From positions 310,001-374,000 of the forward strand of contig NZ_MSFI01000009.1 in the NCBI RefSeq assembly GCF_001975785.1: a stretch of DNA of 64,000 bases. Reading direction: 5' to 3'. The notes under the pieces were generated by a model. That model did not search any database. It saw only the letters and a program-made list of their open reading frames with translations, and was not told where the DNA came from. This document shows, in pieces, positions 44,372 through 53,724 of this stretch. Numbering within the stretch: position 1 is the stretch's first letter; every line of letters begins with the position of its first letter. Source of the stretch: Domibacillus epiphyticus (GTDB lineage: Bacteria > Bacillota > Bacilli > Bacillales > Domibacillaceae). The position numbers were made by a program, and so were the translations under genes.

Positions 44372-44611
44372 CTATTTTTTCTCTTGAAACTTTGGCTGTA
44401 CTTTATTCAGCTTCCGGTCACGTCTAAAAATAAATCCTCCAACAAAGCCAAGGCCGCCGAGGAAAAGAAGCAATCCAGCTATAAATTGGAGCCACAATAC
44501 TGGAAACGGCGGCTGTAATATTCCAAACAGCATGTCGCGCATCAATTTAATTCCCACACCGGCTAGAAAACCGGGAATAACGAGAATAAGCAAAGCAATG
44601 ATCCGGATCAT
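44372..44611 (-). CDS. yqzF: YqzF family membrane protein (DUF2627)
   Basis: 79 residues, two membrane helices (about 4-20 and 38-62), with IIALLILVIPGFLAGVGIKLMRD at the start, described here by its ends, and a charged tail (RRDRKLNKVQPKFQEKK). DUF2627 of unknown function, found beside the bkd genes in Bacillus. AAGGTTTTGATC precedes the ATG. Divergent from lpdV. Confidence 0.88.
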   Translation of the reverse strand: MIRIIALLILVIPGFLAGVGIKLMRDMLFGILQPPFPVLWLQFIAGLLLFLGGLGFVGGFIFRRDRKLNKVQPKFQEKK

Positions 44612-44724
44612 TGATCAAAACCTTCTTTCAAAAATATCGTCTTTCACAAATCATAACGTACATGCATTATTTGTCAAGAATGCCTGCTGTTATAAAAAAA
44701 GAAACAAAAAATATTACTTATCAC

Positions 44725-44753
44725 ATGACATAGTTTTAAAAACCGTATACAAT
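44725..44753 (+). promoter_or_regulatory. Sigma-A promoter of the lpdV-bkd operon
   Basis: ATGACA (44725-44730), 17-bp spacer, TACAAT (44748-44753); each box is 5 of 6. Located 34 bases before lpdV. No sigma-54 -24/-12 pair (GG-N10-GC type) is seen in this interval. Confidence 0.72.
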
Positions 44754-44786
44754 AATAATGGAATATAAAAAAGGGAGAGAACGAAT

Positions 44787-46211
44787 TTGGCAGAAGAATA
44801 TGATCTTGTCGTTTTAGGCGGCGGCACAGGCGGCTATGTAGCAGCAATACGCGCCGCACAGATTGGACTCAAAACAGCTGTCGTCGAAAAAGAACAATTA
44901 GGCGGCACTTGTCTTCATAGAGGCTGCATTCCAACAAAAGCCCTGCTTAGAAGTGCGGAAGTGTTCAGAACGGTTAAAGAAGCGGCCAAGTTCGGTGTAT
45001 CGGCAGAAAATACAAAGCTTCAATTTAAAGAAGTACAGGAAAGAAAAGAAAAAATTGTACATACACTGTATAACGGAGTACAGTCATTAATGAAAAAAGG
45101 AAAAATTGATGTTTTTCATGGAATTGGCCGAATTATGGGTCCGTCTATTTTCTCGCCTCAGTCGGGCACGATATCAGTTGAAATGAACGGTGGAACAGAC
45201 AATCTCATGCTTGTTCCAAAAAATGTGATCATCTCTACTGGATCTCGTCCAAAAGTATTACCGGGGTTGGAAGTGGATGGGGAATGGATAGTATCATCAA
45301 ATGAAGCACTTATGCTTGAAGATGTACCGTCATCTGTGATAATTGTCGGAGGCGGTGTCATTGGCATTGAATGGGCCTCTATGCTGGCAGACTTCGGAAG
45401 CAAGGTGACGGTTATTGAATATTCAGACCGAATCATACCGACTGAAGATGAAGATATTTCAGCAGAAATGGCGCGGCTTTTAACCAAACGTGGCGTCAAC
45501 ATTTTAACTGGAGTAAAAATTCAGCCCGAAACTGTGGAGAAACATGCGGGCGTTATACGCGTTGAAATAAAAACGAATAAGGGAACAGAAATCGTCGAAG
45601 CAGAAAAAATGCTCGTTTCCGTTGGACGTTCTGCCAATATTGAGGACATTGGACTGGAAAATACGGAGATTATCGTTGAAAATGGATGCATTCAAGTAAA
45701 TGATAAGCTTCAAACAAATGAATCTCACATTTACGCAATTGGTGACGTCATCGGTGGTTTGCAGCTGGCTCATGTGGCATCTCACGAAGGAATACTGGCT
45801 GTTGAGCATATTGCCGGAGACAACTCGGAGCCGATCGACTATACAACCGTGCCAAAATGTATCTACTCAAGTCCGGAAGCGGCAAGTATCGGTTTAACCG
45901 AAAAAGAGGCAAGAGAAAAAGGATATGAAGTGAAGACAGGCAAATTTCCATTTCAAGCTGTCGGAAAAGCGCTCGTTTTTGGCGAACAGGACGGATTTGT
46001 TAAAATCGTTGCTGATCAAAAAACAGATGACATACTAGGCATCCATATAATTGGCCCGAATGCGACAGAGCTTATTTCGGAAGCGGCACTTGCACGAATT
46101 TTGGATGCATCGGCATGGGAAATCGGTACAATGATTCATCCTCATCCGACATTGGCGGAAGCAATGGGAGAAGCGGCACTTTTAGTTGATGGTAAAGCGA
46201 TTCATATGTGA
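44787..46211 (+). CDS. lpdV: Dihydrolipoyl dehydrogenase, E3 of the branched-chain 2-oxoacid dehydrogenase
   Basis: 474 residues. FAD-binding GGGTGGYVAAIRAAQ, redox disulfide in GGTCLHRGCIPTKAL (CxxxxC), NAD-binding GGGVIGIEWASMLADFG, second FAD motif YAIGDVIGGLQLAH, and C-terminal HPHPTLAEA with the active-site His. Reoxidises lipoamide on the BkdB subunit. TTG start with AAGGGAGAG 8 bases away. First gene of lpdV-bkdAA-bkdAB-bkdB. Confidence 0.95.
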   Translation: MAEEYDLVVLGGGTGGYVAAIRAAQIGLKTAVVEKEQLGGTCLHRGCIPTKALLRSAEVFRTVKEAAKFGVSAENTKLQFKEVQERKEKIVHTLYNGVQSLMKKGKIDVFHGIGRIMGPSIFSPQSGTISVEMNGGTDNLMLVPKNVIISTGSRPKVLPGLEVDGEWIVSSNEALMLEDVPSSVIIVGGGVIGIEWASMLADFGSKVTVIEYSDRIIPTEDEDISAEMARLLTKRGVNILTGVKIQPETVEKHAGVIRVEIKTNKGTEIVEAEKMLVSVGRSANIEDIGLENTEIIVENGCIQVNDKLQTNESHIYAIGDVIGGLQLAHVASHEGILAVEHIAGDNSEPIDYTTVPKCIYSSPEAASIGLTEKEAREKGYEVKTGKFPFQAVGKALVFGEQDGFVKIVADQKTDDILGIHIIGPNATELISEAALARILDASAWEIGTMIHPHPTLAEAMGEAALLVDGKAIHM

Positions 46212-46224
46212 AAGGAGAAAATAA

Positions 46225-47235
46225 ATGGAAAACAGACATGAAAAAATCGGATTAACAGATGAAACCGTACGGAAAATGTATGAAACAATGCTGCTTGCAC
46301 GCCGTCTGGACGAGCGTATGTGGCTGTTAAACCGCTCCGGAAAAATTCCCTTCGTCGTCTCCGGACAGGGGCAGGAAGCGGCACAGGTTGGAGCAGCTTT
46401 TGCACTTGATCGCAATCAAGATTACATATTACCGTATTACCGGGATGCAGCCGTAGTACTTGCTTTTGGCATGACCGTAAAAGACTTAATGCTGGCGGCG
46501 TTTGCGAAAGCAGAAGATCCGAATTCGGGGGGCCGGCAAATGCCGGGTCATTTCGGACAAAAAAAGAACCGGATCGTCACAGGATCATCACCTGTCACGA
46601 CGCAGGTACCGCATGCAGTCGGCATTGCACTGGCTGCAAAAATGGATAAAAAAGAGTATGTGTCATTTGTCACATTTGGAGAAGGGTCCTCCAATCAGGG
46701 GGATTTTCACGAAGGAGCCAATTTTGCAGGCGTTCATAAACTGCCGGTTATTTTTTTGTGTGAAAACAACCAATATGCGATTTCTGTTCCAGCGGACAAG
46801 CAGCTCGCTTCTGTAAAAGTATCTGATCGTGCAATTGGCTATGGTATGCCAGGATATACAATTGACGGGAATGATCCAATTGAAGTGTACCGATATGTAC
46901 AAGAAGCGGCAGATCGAGCGCGGCGGGGAGAAGGGCCAACGCTCATTGAAACGATGATGTACCGTTTGACACCGCACACATCTGATGACGATGACCGTTC
47001 GTACCGTGAAATGGAGGAAGTGGAGAAAGCAAAATTAAGCGACCCTCTACTAACATTCCGGAAGTATGTGAAAGAAACAGGAGTGTTAACGGATGAACAA
47101 GAACAGCAGATGGAACACGCCATACAGCAAATAATCAACGAAGCGACTGACTATGCAGAACAGGCACCATATCCGAGACAGGAGCAAACGCTTGACTTTG
47201 TTTACGCAGAAAAAGAACAGGGGGGTGCAGTATAA
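46225..47235 (+). CDS. bkdAA: Branched-chain 2-oxoacid dehydrogenase E1 alpha
   Basis: 336 residues. TPP-dependent decarboxylase subunit; GQGQEAAQVGAAF, YYRDAAVVLAFG and the TPP motif GEGSSNQGDFHEGANFAG are present, as well as the phosphorylation-loop-like TPHTSDDDDRSYR. Acts on 2-oxo acids from Val, Leu and Ile, giving branched acyl-CoA primers for fatty acids. Start overlaps nothing but AAAGGAG lies upstream; its stop shares a base with bkdAB. Confidence 0.94.
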   Translation: MENRHEKIGLTDETVRKMYETMLLARRLDERMWLLNRSGKIPFVVSGQGQEAAQVGAAFALDRNQDYILPYYRDAAVVLAFGMTVKDLMLAAFAKAEDPNSGGRQMPGHFGQKKNRIVTGSSPVTTQVPHAVGIALAAKMDKKEYVSFVTFGEGSSNQGDFHEGANFAGVHKLPVIFLCENNQYAISVPADKQLASVKVSDRAIGYGMPGYTIDGNDPIEVYRYVQEAADRARRGEGPTLIETMMYRLTPHTSDDDDRSYREMEEVEKAKLSDPLLTFRKYVKETGVLTDEQEQQMEHAIQQIINEATDYAEQAPYPRQEQTLDFVYAEKEQGGAV

Positions 47236-48218
47236 TGGCTGTTATGTCGTACATTGATGCAGTCACAATGGCTCTCCGGGAAGAAATGGAACGAGATCAA
47301 AGCGTATTTATTCTCGGGGAAGACGTTGGGAAAAAAGGCGGTGTTTTTAAAGCAACAGCCGGGCTGTATGAACAGTTTGGCGAGTCACGCGTGCTTGATA
47401 CACCTTTGGCTGAATCCGCGATTGCCGGTGTCGCGATCGGCGCCGCAATGGTCGGAAAGCGGCCGGTTGCTGAAATGCAGTTCGCTGATTTTATTATGCC
47501 TGCTGTCAATCAAATTATTTCTGAAGCGGCAAAAATCCGTTACCGGTCAAACAACGACTGGAACTGTCCGCTCGTTATCCGTGCACCGTACGGCGGAGGC
47601 ATTCACGGTGCGTTATATCACTCACAGTCCGTTGAAGCGATATTTGCGAATCAGCCCGGTTTAAAAATAGTCATGCCATCGACACCATATGATGTAAAGG
47701 GACTGTTAAAAGCGGCAATACGTGATGACGATCCTGTGCTGTTTTTCGAACATAAAAAAGCATACCGGTTAATAAAAGGGGACGTGCCAGAAGAAGACTA
47801 TGAACTGCCGATCGGAAAAGCGGATGTAAAGCGAAAAGGTGAAGACATCACGGTTATTACGTATGGACTGTGCGTTCACTTTGCCTTGCAGGCAGCGGAA
47901 AAGCTCGCAAAAGATGGGATTGAAGCCGAAGTTGTTGATTTACGGACAGTGTACCCGCTCGACAAAGAGGCGATCATTGAATCGGCATCGAAAACAGGAA
48001 AAGTCCTGCTCGTAACTGAAGATAACAAAGAAGGAAGCATCATAAGTGAAGTGGCGGCGATTATTGCCGAGCACTGCTTGTTTGATCTCGATGCACCGAT
48101 CCAGCGGCTTGCAGGACCTGATGTACCGGCAATGCCTTATGCACCGACGATGGAAAAATATTTTATGATGAATCCGGAAAAAGTCGAGAAAGCGATGCGC
48201 GAGCTGGCTGAATTTTAA
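47235..48218 (+). CDS. bkdAB: Branched-chain 2-oxoacid dehydrogenase E1 beta
   Basis: 327 residues. Transketolase-type pyrimidine-binding domain (VFILGEDVGKKGGVFKAT, AESAIAGVAIGAAMVG) and C-terminal domain (DLRTVYPLDKEAI). Pairs with BkdAA as an alpha2-beta2 E1. TAATG overlap with bkdAA gives equal synthesis. Confidence 0.95.
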   Translation: MAVMSYIDAVTMALREEMERDQSVFILGEDVGKKGGVFKATAGLYEQFGESRVLDTPLAESAIAGVAIGAAMVGKRPVAEMQFADFIMPAVNQIISEAAKIRYRSNNDWNCPLVIRAPYGGGIHGALYHSQSVEAIFANQPGLKIVMPSTPYDVKGLLKAAIRDDDPVLFFEHKKAYRLIKGDVPEEDYELPIGKADVKRKGEDITVITYGLCVHFALQAAEKLAKDGIEAEVVDLRTVYPLDKEAIIESASKTGKVLLVTEDNKEGSIISEVAAIIAEHCLFDLDAPIQRLAGPDVPAMPYAPTMEKYFMMNPEKVEKAMRELAEF

Positions 48219-48243
48219 TGGTTTCACAGAAAGGAGTTTTTTT

Positions 48244-49434
48244 ATGGCGATTCAGCGTGTGACGATGCCAAAGCTCGGTGAGAGTGTCACAGAAGGAACG
48301 ATCACAAAGTGGCTTGTAAAAGTAGGCGACTATGTGAATAAGTATGATCCGATTGCAGAAGTGTTGACGGACAAAGTGAACGCAGAAATCCCCTCTTCCT
48401 TTACAGGTGTAATTCAAGACATAATCGCAAAAGAAGATGAAACGTTGTCTGTCGACGACGTCATCTGCACGATCAATACGGAAGAAATAGCCGAGGTCGT
48501 CGAAAAACAGGAAGAAACAGTACAGCCTGCAGCAGCCGTATCAACGGATCATCGTGCCCGCTATTCACCGGCCGTTTTGAAGCTTTCACAGCAAAACGGG
48601 ATTGATTTGTCAAACGTAAAAGGTACAGGAAAAGGCGGCCGTATTACGCGCAAAGATATCCAGGCACTTATAGATGCGGGCGTGCAGACGAAACAACAGA
48701 CAAAAAGCCAGCAGGACGTTGTACGAACGAACGGCGGCGATACAATTATTCCACTTGACGGCATCAGACAAACAGTTGCGGCGAATATGGTGCGGACAAA
48801 GCAGGAAGTCCCCCATGCGTGGATGATGATCGAAGTCGATGTGACAAAGCTCGTCCAGTATCGAGATTCAATAAAACAGCCTTTCAAAGAAAACGAAGGG
48901 TTTAATATTACGTATTTTGCCTTTTTTGTAAAAGCTGTGGCGCGTGCATTAAAAGAATTTCCGGAAATGAATGCGATGTGGGCAGGAGATCATATTGTCC
49001 GCAAAAAGGAGATCAATATTTCGATTGCTGTTGCTGCGGATGAAAAATTATTTGTCCCTGTAGTCAAACAAGCAGATGAAAAATCGGTTAAAGGCATTGC
49101 GCGAGATGTAAATGACCTGGCGAAAAAAGCGCGGTCTGGTTCACTCCGGCAAGAAGATGTGACTGGCGGCACTTTTACAGTGAACAACACGGGTTCATTC
49201 GGTTCTGTTCAGTCAATGGGAATCATTAATTACCCTCAGGCAGCTATTTTGCAAGTTGAATCCATTGTAAAACGGCCAGTCATTATTGATGGAATGATCG
49301 CTGTCCGTGATATGGTCAACTTATGTTTGTCACTTGATCATCGGGTCCTCGATGGACTTATTTGCGGCCGTTTTATGAATCGGGTCAAAGAATTACTGGA
49401 AAATGCCTCGGAAGAAACATTGCCCGTTTATTAA
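48244..49434 (+). CDS. bkdB: Branched-chain 2-oxoacid dehydrogenase E2 (lipoamide acyltransferase)
   Basis: 396 residues. One lipoyl domain (1-78) with the lipoylated Lys in VLTDKVNAE, a peripheral-subunit-binding domain (about 102-138, RYSPAVLKLSQQNGIDL), and the catalytic domain with the DHRVLDG active site near residue 364. Forms the core of the complex. Lipoylation would need LipM-dependent transfer (lipM at 15.4 kb). AAAGGAG precedes the ATG. Confidence 0.95.
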   Translation: MAIQRVTMPKLGESVTEGTITKWLVKVGDYVNKYDPIAEVLTDKVNAEIPSSFTGVIQDIIAKEDETLSVDDVICTINTEEIAEVVEKQEETVQPAAAVSTDHRARYSPAVLKLSQQNGIDLSNVKGTGKGGRITRKDIQALIDAGVQTKQQTKSQQDVVRTNGGDTIIPLDGIRQTVAANMVRTKQEVPHAWMMIEVDVTKLVQYRDSIKQPFKENEGFNITYFAFFVKAVARALKEFPEMNAMWAGDHIVRKKEINISIAVAADEKLFVPVVKQADEKSVKGIARDVNDLAKKARSGSLRQEDVTGGTFTVNNTGSFGSVQSMGIINYPQAAILQVESIVKRPVIIDGMIAVRDMVNLCLSLDHRVLDGLICGRFMNRVKELLENASEETLPVY

Positions 49435-49464
49435 TGAAAAGTGCATATAAGATGCTTATAGAAA

Positions 49465-49520
49465 TCGCCTCAGTCTGTTTGCTGGTTTGGTCACTCACTA
49501 TACCGGAGAGGCGGTTTTTT
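49465..49520 (+). terminator. Terminator after bkdB with a long loop
   Basis: CGCCTC (49466-49471) pairs with GAGGCG (49508-49513), followed by six T. The loop of about 36 bases is large, so the call is moderate. Confidence 0.6.
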
Positions 49521-49642
49521 ATTTTTGGTAAAAAAGCACCTAATCTATGTTAGGAAAAATAACATGAGTGTTGTGTTATGTTCCGGTTTCCTTTATTCTG
49601 ATTAAATAAAGTAATTTAATAACGAGAAAAGGAGAGTTGTGT

Positions 49643-51082
49643 TTGGAAGCGTTTATTACTTGGTTAAATTCAGAAGTTTTATGGAGTACACCGGTTGTTT
49701 ATGCATTAATGGCTGTTGGTCTTATTTTTTCCATTTTTACTCGTTTTTTGCAAGTAAGGCTTATTAAAGATATGGTCATGCTGATGTTTCAGGGAAAAAG
49801 TTCAGAAGCTGGTGTTTCATCGTTTCAGGCATTGTCGATCGCGCTGTCCGGGCGTGTCGGAACGGGGAATATTGCCGGTGTAGCGACCGCGATATTCTAC
49901 GGAGGTCCCGGTGCGGTATTCTGGATGTGGATGATCGCTTTTATCGGTGCATCGAGTGCATTTGTTGAATCTACCCTTGCCCAAATATATAAGACAAAGC
50001 AGGGCGGCCAATATCGGGGGGGCCCCGCCTACTATATTGAAAAAGGAATCGGCTGGAAATGGTTCGCGGTGTTGTTTGCTTTTGCCGCGCTGCTCGCGAT
50101 GGCCATTTTGATGCCGGGTGTTCAGTCGAATTCAATAGCGGCAGGAATTGAGAATGCATTTGGCATTAGCCCGGTTGTAACAGGTATTCTGATTGCCTTA
50201 TTGCTTGCATTTATTATTTTTGGCGGGGTAAAGAGGATCGCCCATGCAGCACAAATTATCGTTCCGTTTATGGCGCTCGGCTACATTTTGCTGTCCGTGA
50301 TTATCGTGATCATGAACATTACGGAATTGCCAGCTGTCATTTCCCTTATTTTCCGGAGTGCATTTGGGGTTGATCAAGTTTTCGGCGGCCTAATCGGTAT
50401 GGCGATATTGTGGGGTGTAAAACGAGGTCTTTATTCCAATGAAGCAGGACAGGGAACAGGCGCTCACCCGGCTGCAGCAGCAGAAGTCTCCCATCCGGCA
50501 AAGCAAGGTCTTGTTCAGGCATTTTCCGTTTACATTGATACGTTGTTAGTCTGCTCGGCAACAGCGTTCATGATTTTGATTACGGGTATGTACAATACAC
50601 AGACGGAAGACGGTACATTTTTGGCTCAAAACTTAAAAGGCACTGAAGTAGGACCAGGCTTTACGCAGGCGGCTATTGATAGTGTAATTCCTGGTTTTGG
50701 CGCTGGGTTTGTGGCGATTGCGCTGTTCTTCTTCGCCTTTACAACAATTATGGCGTATTATTATATCGCAGAAACGAACATTTCTTATTTAATGCAAGGC
50801 AAAACAAATCCAATTGCCATCAACGTGCTTCGGTTGATTATGATCGCAACGACGTTTTATGGGGCCACAAATGAATCAGCACTCGCCTGGGCATTTGGAG
50901 ATGCCGGGCTCGGTATCATGGTCTGGCTGAATATCATCGCCATCCTTATTTTGGCGAAACCAGCCCTTCTGGCGCTGAAAGACTATGAAAAACAGAAAAA
51001 GCAGGGAATTGATCCGGTTTTTGACCCGAAAGCACTCGGTATTAAAAATGCGGACTTTTGGGAAAACGAATATAAAAAGTAA
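49643..51082 (+). CDS. Alanine/glycine:cation symporter family protein (AGCS)
   Basis: 479 residues and about 10-11 membrane helices. Family signature SGRVGTGNIAGVATAIFYGGPGAV (given by its ends) in helix 3 and ANQ-like NEAGQGTGAHPAAAAEVSHP. Takes up small amino acids such as alanine or glycine (or glutamine) with sodium. TTG 49643 lies 8 bases after AAGGAG; TTG 49637 is too close. Alone between terminators, next to the amino-acid catabolic bkd operon. Confidence 0.9.
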   Translation: MEAFITWLNSEVLWSTPVVYALMAVGLIFSIFTRFLQVRLIKDMVMLMFQGKSSEAGVSSFQALSIALSGRVGTGNIAGVATAIFYGGPGAVFWMWMIAFIGASSAFVESTLAQIYKTKQGGQYRGGPAYYIEKGIGWKWFAVLFAFAALLAMAILMPGVQSNSIAAGIENAFGISPVVTGILIALLLAFIIFGGVKRIAHAAQIIVPFMALGYILLSVIIVIMNITELPAVISLIFRSAFGVDQVFGGLIGMAILWGVKRGLYSNEAGQGTGAHPAAAAEVSHPAKQGLVQAFSVYIDTLLVCSATAFMILITGMYNTQTEDGTFLAQNLKGTEVGPGFTQAAIDSVIPGFGAGFVAIALFFFAFTTIMAYYYIAETNISYLMQGKTNPIAINVLRLIMIATTFYGATNESALAWAFGDAGLGIMVWLNIIAILILAKPALLALKDYEKQKKQGIDPVFDPKALGIKNADFWENEYKK

Positions 51083-51122
51083 TGAAAAAGGGGCGTCTCA
51101 ATTTGAGACGCCCGTTTTCATT
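51081..51122. terminator. Symmetric two-way terminator between the AGCS gene and the YpuA-like gene
   Basis: GGGCGTCTCA / TGAGACGCCC (10 bp perfect, 3-base loop) flanked by AATGAAAA and TTTTCATT, so the symmetry extends to about 18 bp per arm with one mismatch. It serves both convergent genes. Confidence 0.9.
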
Positions 51123-51981
51123 ACTTAAATAATCCTGCGATCCCATCGACGATGGATTGAAGGAAATCAATGATGGACTGCAAAATCCCCTGTCCTTCTT
51201 CAGAGTTTTTAAAGCTATCCCATTGCTCTTTCGCTTTATCAATTTGTGAGTTTACTTGATCCCAGTTGATGTCCAGGTTTTGCATCTTATCAAACAATGA
51301 TGCCAGCTGATCAACTTGGGCGTCACTCAGTTGAATATTTAACTCATTTGAAATGTTGTTAATGATGACTTGAATTTCTTGCAAGTTCTGTGGATTTTGC
51401 GCTGCAACTTCCTCTTTAATGCGTTCAATTAAATTTGTTGCTTCTTCCTGCCCGATTTGATCACCGAGTTTTGCCGTTGTGACCATTTCTTCATTCGCCA
51501 CCTGCTTTTGTTCTTCCGGAATCGCTTCACCGGTTGTAGATTCATAAGCTTTAATGATGCCGGTTAATGCGGCTGTTCCAGATACTTCGAACGGAGCGGT
51601 AATGTAAATCTCTGCATCTTTCACACTTGCCGTTGTGAGGGCATTTGTATACATTTCTTTTGAAACCCATGAAATATTTTTTGTCTCAACATTTAAGCCG
51701 GCACCGGATTCAGCTGTTGTAATTTTGCTTGAAGAAATAGCTTTCGAGCCGATCTGTGCTTTCGGAATATAGTCACCTAAATATTGATGTTCTTCGGCGT
51801 TTGATACAGTAATTGTTTGTACATCAGCGGGAACGTCCATCTCTGTCAGCAGCTGCTCTTTTTGCGCCGGTGTTAAATTTTCACCAAGTGTCACAATAAT
51901 GTCGCCAGGTGTGCTGTCCGCAGAGACAACTGTCCCTAAACTGAAGACCGCAATACTGAGCAAGCTAAATAGTTTTTTCAT
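51121..51981 (-). CDS. Secreted DUF1002 protein (YpuA-like)
   Basis: 286 residues. Signal peptide (MKKLFSLLSIAVFSLGTVVSA) then a DUF1002 domain with VTLGENLTPAQKEQLL, a long central helical part, and a C-terminal amphipathic tail (IIDFLQSIVDGIAGLF). YpuA-type proteins are linked to the cell envelope; function unknown. ATG 51981 has AGGAGAG 7 bases upstream; upstream codons of the longer frame lack a ribosome site. Divergent from mutA. Confidence 0.88.
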   Translation of the reverse strand: MKKLFSLLSIAVFSLGTVVSADSTPGDIIVTLGENLTPAQKEQLLTEMDVPADVQTITVSNAEEHQYLGDYIPKAQIGSKAISSSKITTAESGAGLNVETKNISWVSKEMYTNALTTASVKDAEIYITAPFEVSGTAALTGIIKAYESTTGEAIPEEQKQVANEEMVTTAKLGDQIGQEEATNLIERIKEEVAAQNPQNLQEIQVIINNISNELNIQLSDAQVDQLASLFDKMQNLDINWDQVNSQIDKAKEQWDSFKNSEEGQGILQSIIDFLQSIVDGIAGLFK

Positions 51982-52075
51982 AATCTCTCTCCTGAATGAA
52001 AAATTGGCTCTCTTAGAAAAAAGAGTTAACAATAGAATAGCATGGCTTCAATATTTTTTCACGTTTTGAAGGATG

Positions 52076-52104
52076 TTGATTGCCTTATTTCCCCTTTTTA
52101 TAAT
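52076..52104 (+). promoter_or_regulatory. Sigma-A promoter of mutA-mutB-meaB
   Basis: TTGATT (52076-52081), 17-bp spacer, perfect TATAAT (52099-52104). Expected start near 52111, leaving a leader of about 70 bases that contains the cre site. Confidence 0.72.
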
Positions 52105-52151
52105 ACAATGAAAAGGAAGCGGGCAGAGTTTTTTAAGCATGTGCTTCAAAT

Positions 52152-52165
52152 TGAAAACGATTTCA
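52152..52165 (+). promoter_or_regulatory. Catabolite-responsive element (cre) in the mutA leader
   Basis: TGAAAACGATTTCA fits the CcpA consensus TGWAANCGNTNWCA at all positions and lies within a longer palindrome (ATTGAAA-ACGA-TTTCAAT). About 40-55 bases after the predicted transcription start, a position where CcpA works as a roadblock. Confidence 0.78.
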
Positions 52166-52182
52166 ATAAAGGGGTGGAGAAC

Positions 52183-53724
52183 ATGAAACAGCAGACATTT
52201 CCAGCTGCCTCATATACTGATTGGGAACAGGCTGCACATTCGTCATTAAAGGGGAAAGCACTATCTAAGCTTTTCACGAAAACAGTGGAAAGTATTGAAC
52301 TAAAGCCGCTTTATACGAAAGAGGATGTGGAAGGAATTTATCGTTCGCTTCCAGGTGATAAGCCATTTACAAGGGGGTTTTATGGAGAAGGAGCGTTTCC
52401 AGCAAGTGGATTTGTATTAGAAACGGACCCCTTATCTGAAGGAGCCGCAGTGGGAGTTTTTCCTTCTGTGTCAATGCTCCAAAACATACATACGCAACAA
52501 TTCATTACAATCAATACGGTTCCTTATCATATGGCTGGTGCGAATGCCGTTCAAGAACTTGTGGCCGCCTTGTCAGAAGCTGTATTTTATATGAAGGAAG
52601 CAGAAAAGAAAGGGATAAAGAAAAGTGACGCGGCATCTAAATTGGTTGTTCATTTTGCTTCGGGACCGCGGTTTTTTACGGAATTGGCAAAAATACGCGC
52701 ATTCCGGACACTCTGGTCTGCTCTAATGGATGCATATGAACTGGATGAAAACGCGAAGCCCAAAATCAGTGTAGAAACGAGCCAGTTAACGTTATCGTCC
52801 CTCGACCCGCATGTCAATATTTTGCGTACCGGAAGTGCAGCGTTTGCTGCCGTTCTCGCAAATATTGATTATTTATCTGTTACTCCGTTTGATCAATTGA
52901 CCGGCGAAACCTCCGGGCTGTCAGAACGTATCGCACAAAACATTCCGCTTCTTCTGCGGCATGAATCGCATCTTGATAAAGTAATTGACCCTGGAGGCGG
53001 TTCTTATTATATCGAATCATTAACAGAAGAAATCGGCCGGCTTGCATGGGATGAATTTGCCTTGATGGAAGATAAGGGTGGAATTGAGCAAGCTTTGCGA
53101 ACAGGAGTATTTCAAAAAGAAATTATGGAAGTTCAAGCGAATCGCGAGCATGATGCTGCCACAAGAAAACATCAATTGATCGGGACGAACATTTATGCAA
53201 ACATAGATGAAACAAATCGATTCTCAGACGAAACACAAGTGCAAGCAAAAATAGAAGGTGAGAAAATCAATCCGCTAATGCCAAAACGTCTGGCAAAGCC
53301 TTTTGAACAACTTCGTCAAAAAGCGGTGCGTCTTGAACAAACTGAACAGTCTGTCGAAGGAGGAATTATTTGCCTGGGCGAGCTGAAAACAAATAAACCG
53401 CGTGTAGATTATGTGACGGGTGTTCTGGCGGTCGGCGGTATTCATGCTGTAAAGTCAGAGAATATAGATAAGATTGAAGAAGCTGTAAAGTTTGTGAAAG
53501 ACACCAAACTGCCTTATTACTGTATTTGCGGGGCAGATGCGGTGTATGAAGAGTTCGGCCAGGAGCTGGTCGATGAGTTGAAAAAGGCGGCAAATGGCGC
53601 GATGATTGATGTCGCGGGTAAATGGCAGGCAGATGGACTAAACGGTTCGATTGCTGCGGGTGACAATATTGTGGAAAAATTGTCGGAACTGCTTTCACTA
53701 TTTGAAGGGAGGACGATTCAATGA
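52183..53724 (+). CDS. mutA: Methylmalonyl-CoA mutase small subunit
   Basis: 513 residues. Same TIM barrel and B12-domain layout as MutB ([40 protein letters not shown]) but the cobalamin motif DxHxxG is absent from its C-terminal domain, as expected for the non-catalytic partner. Forms a heterodimer with MutB. ATG 52183 has AAAGGGGTGGAG upstream; the frame is open to 52042, but that part covers the promoter and cre site. Overlaps mutB by 4 bases. Confidence 0.94.
   Translation: MKQQTFPAASYTDWEQAAHSSLKGKALSKLFTKTVESIELKPLYTKEDVEGIYRSLPGDKPFTRGFYGEGAFPASGFVLETDPLSEGAAVGVFPSVSMLQNIHTQQFITINTVPYHMAGANAVQELVAALSEAVFYMKEAEKKGIKKSDAASKLVVHFASGPRFFTELAKIRAFRTLWSALMDAYELDENAKPKISVETSQLTLSSLDPHVNILRTGSAAFAAVLANIDYLSVTPFDQLTGETSGLSERIAQNIPLLLRHESHLDKVIDPGGGSYYIESLTEEIGRLAWDEFALMEDKGGIEQALRTGVFQKEIMEVQANREHDAATRKHQLIGTNIYANIDETNRFSDETQVQAKIEGEKINPLMPKRLAKPFEQLRQKAVRLEQTEQSVEGGIICLGELKTNKPRVDYVTGVLAVGGIHAVKSENIDKIEEAVKFVKDTKLPYYCICGADAVYEEFGQELVDELKKAANGAMIDVAGKWQADGLNGSIAAGDNIVEKLSELLSLFEGRTIQ

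Noticed and set aside
52042-52182. N-terminal extension of mutA by 47 codons
   Set aside because: The extra codons cover the promoter, leader and cre site, lack a ribosome site, and do not belong to the mutase family start.
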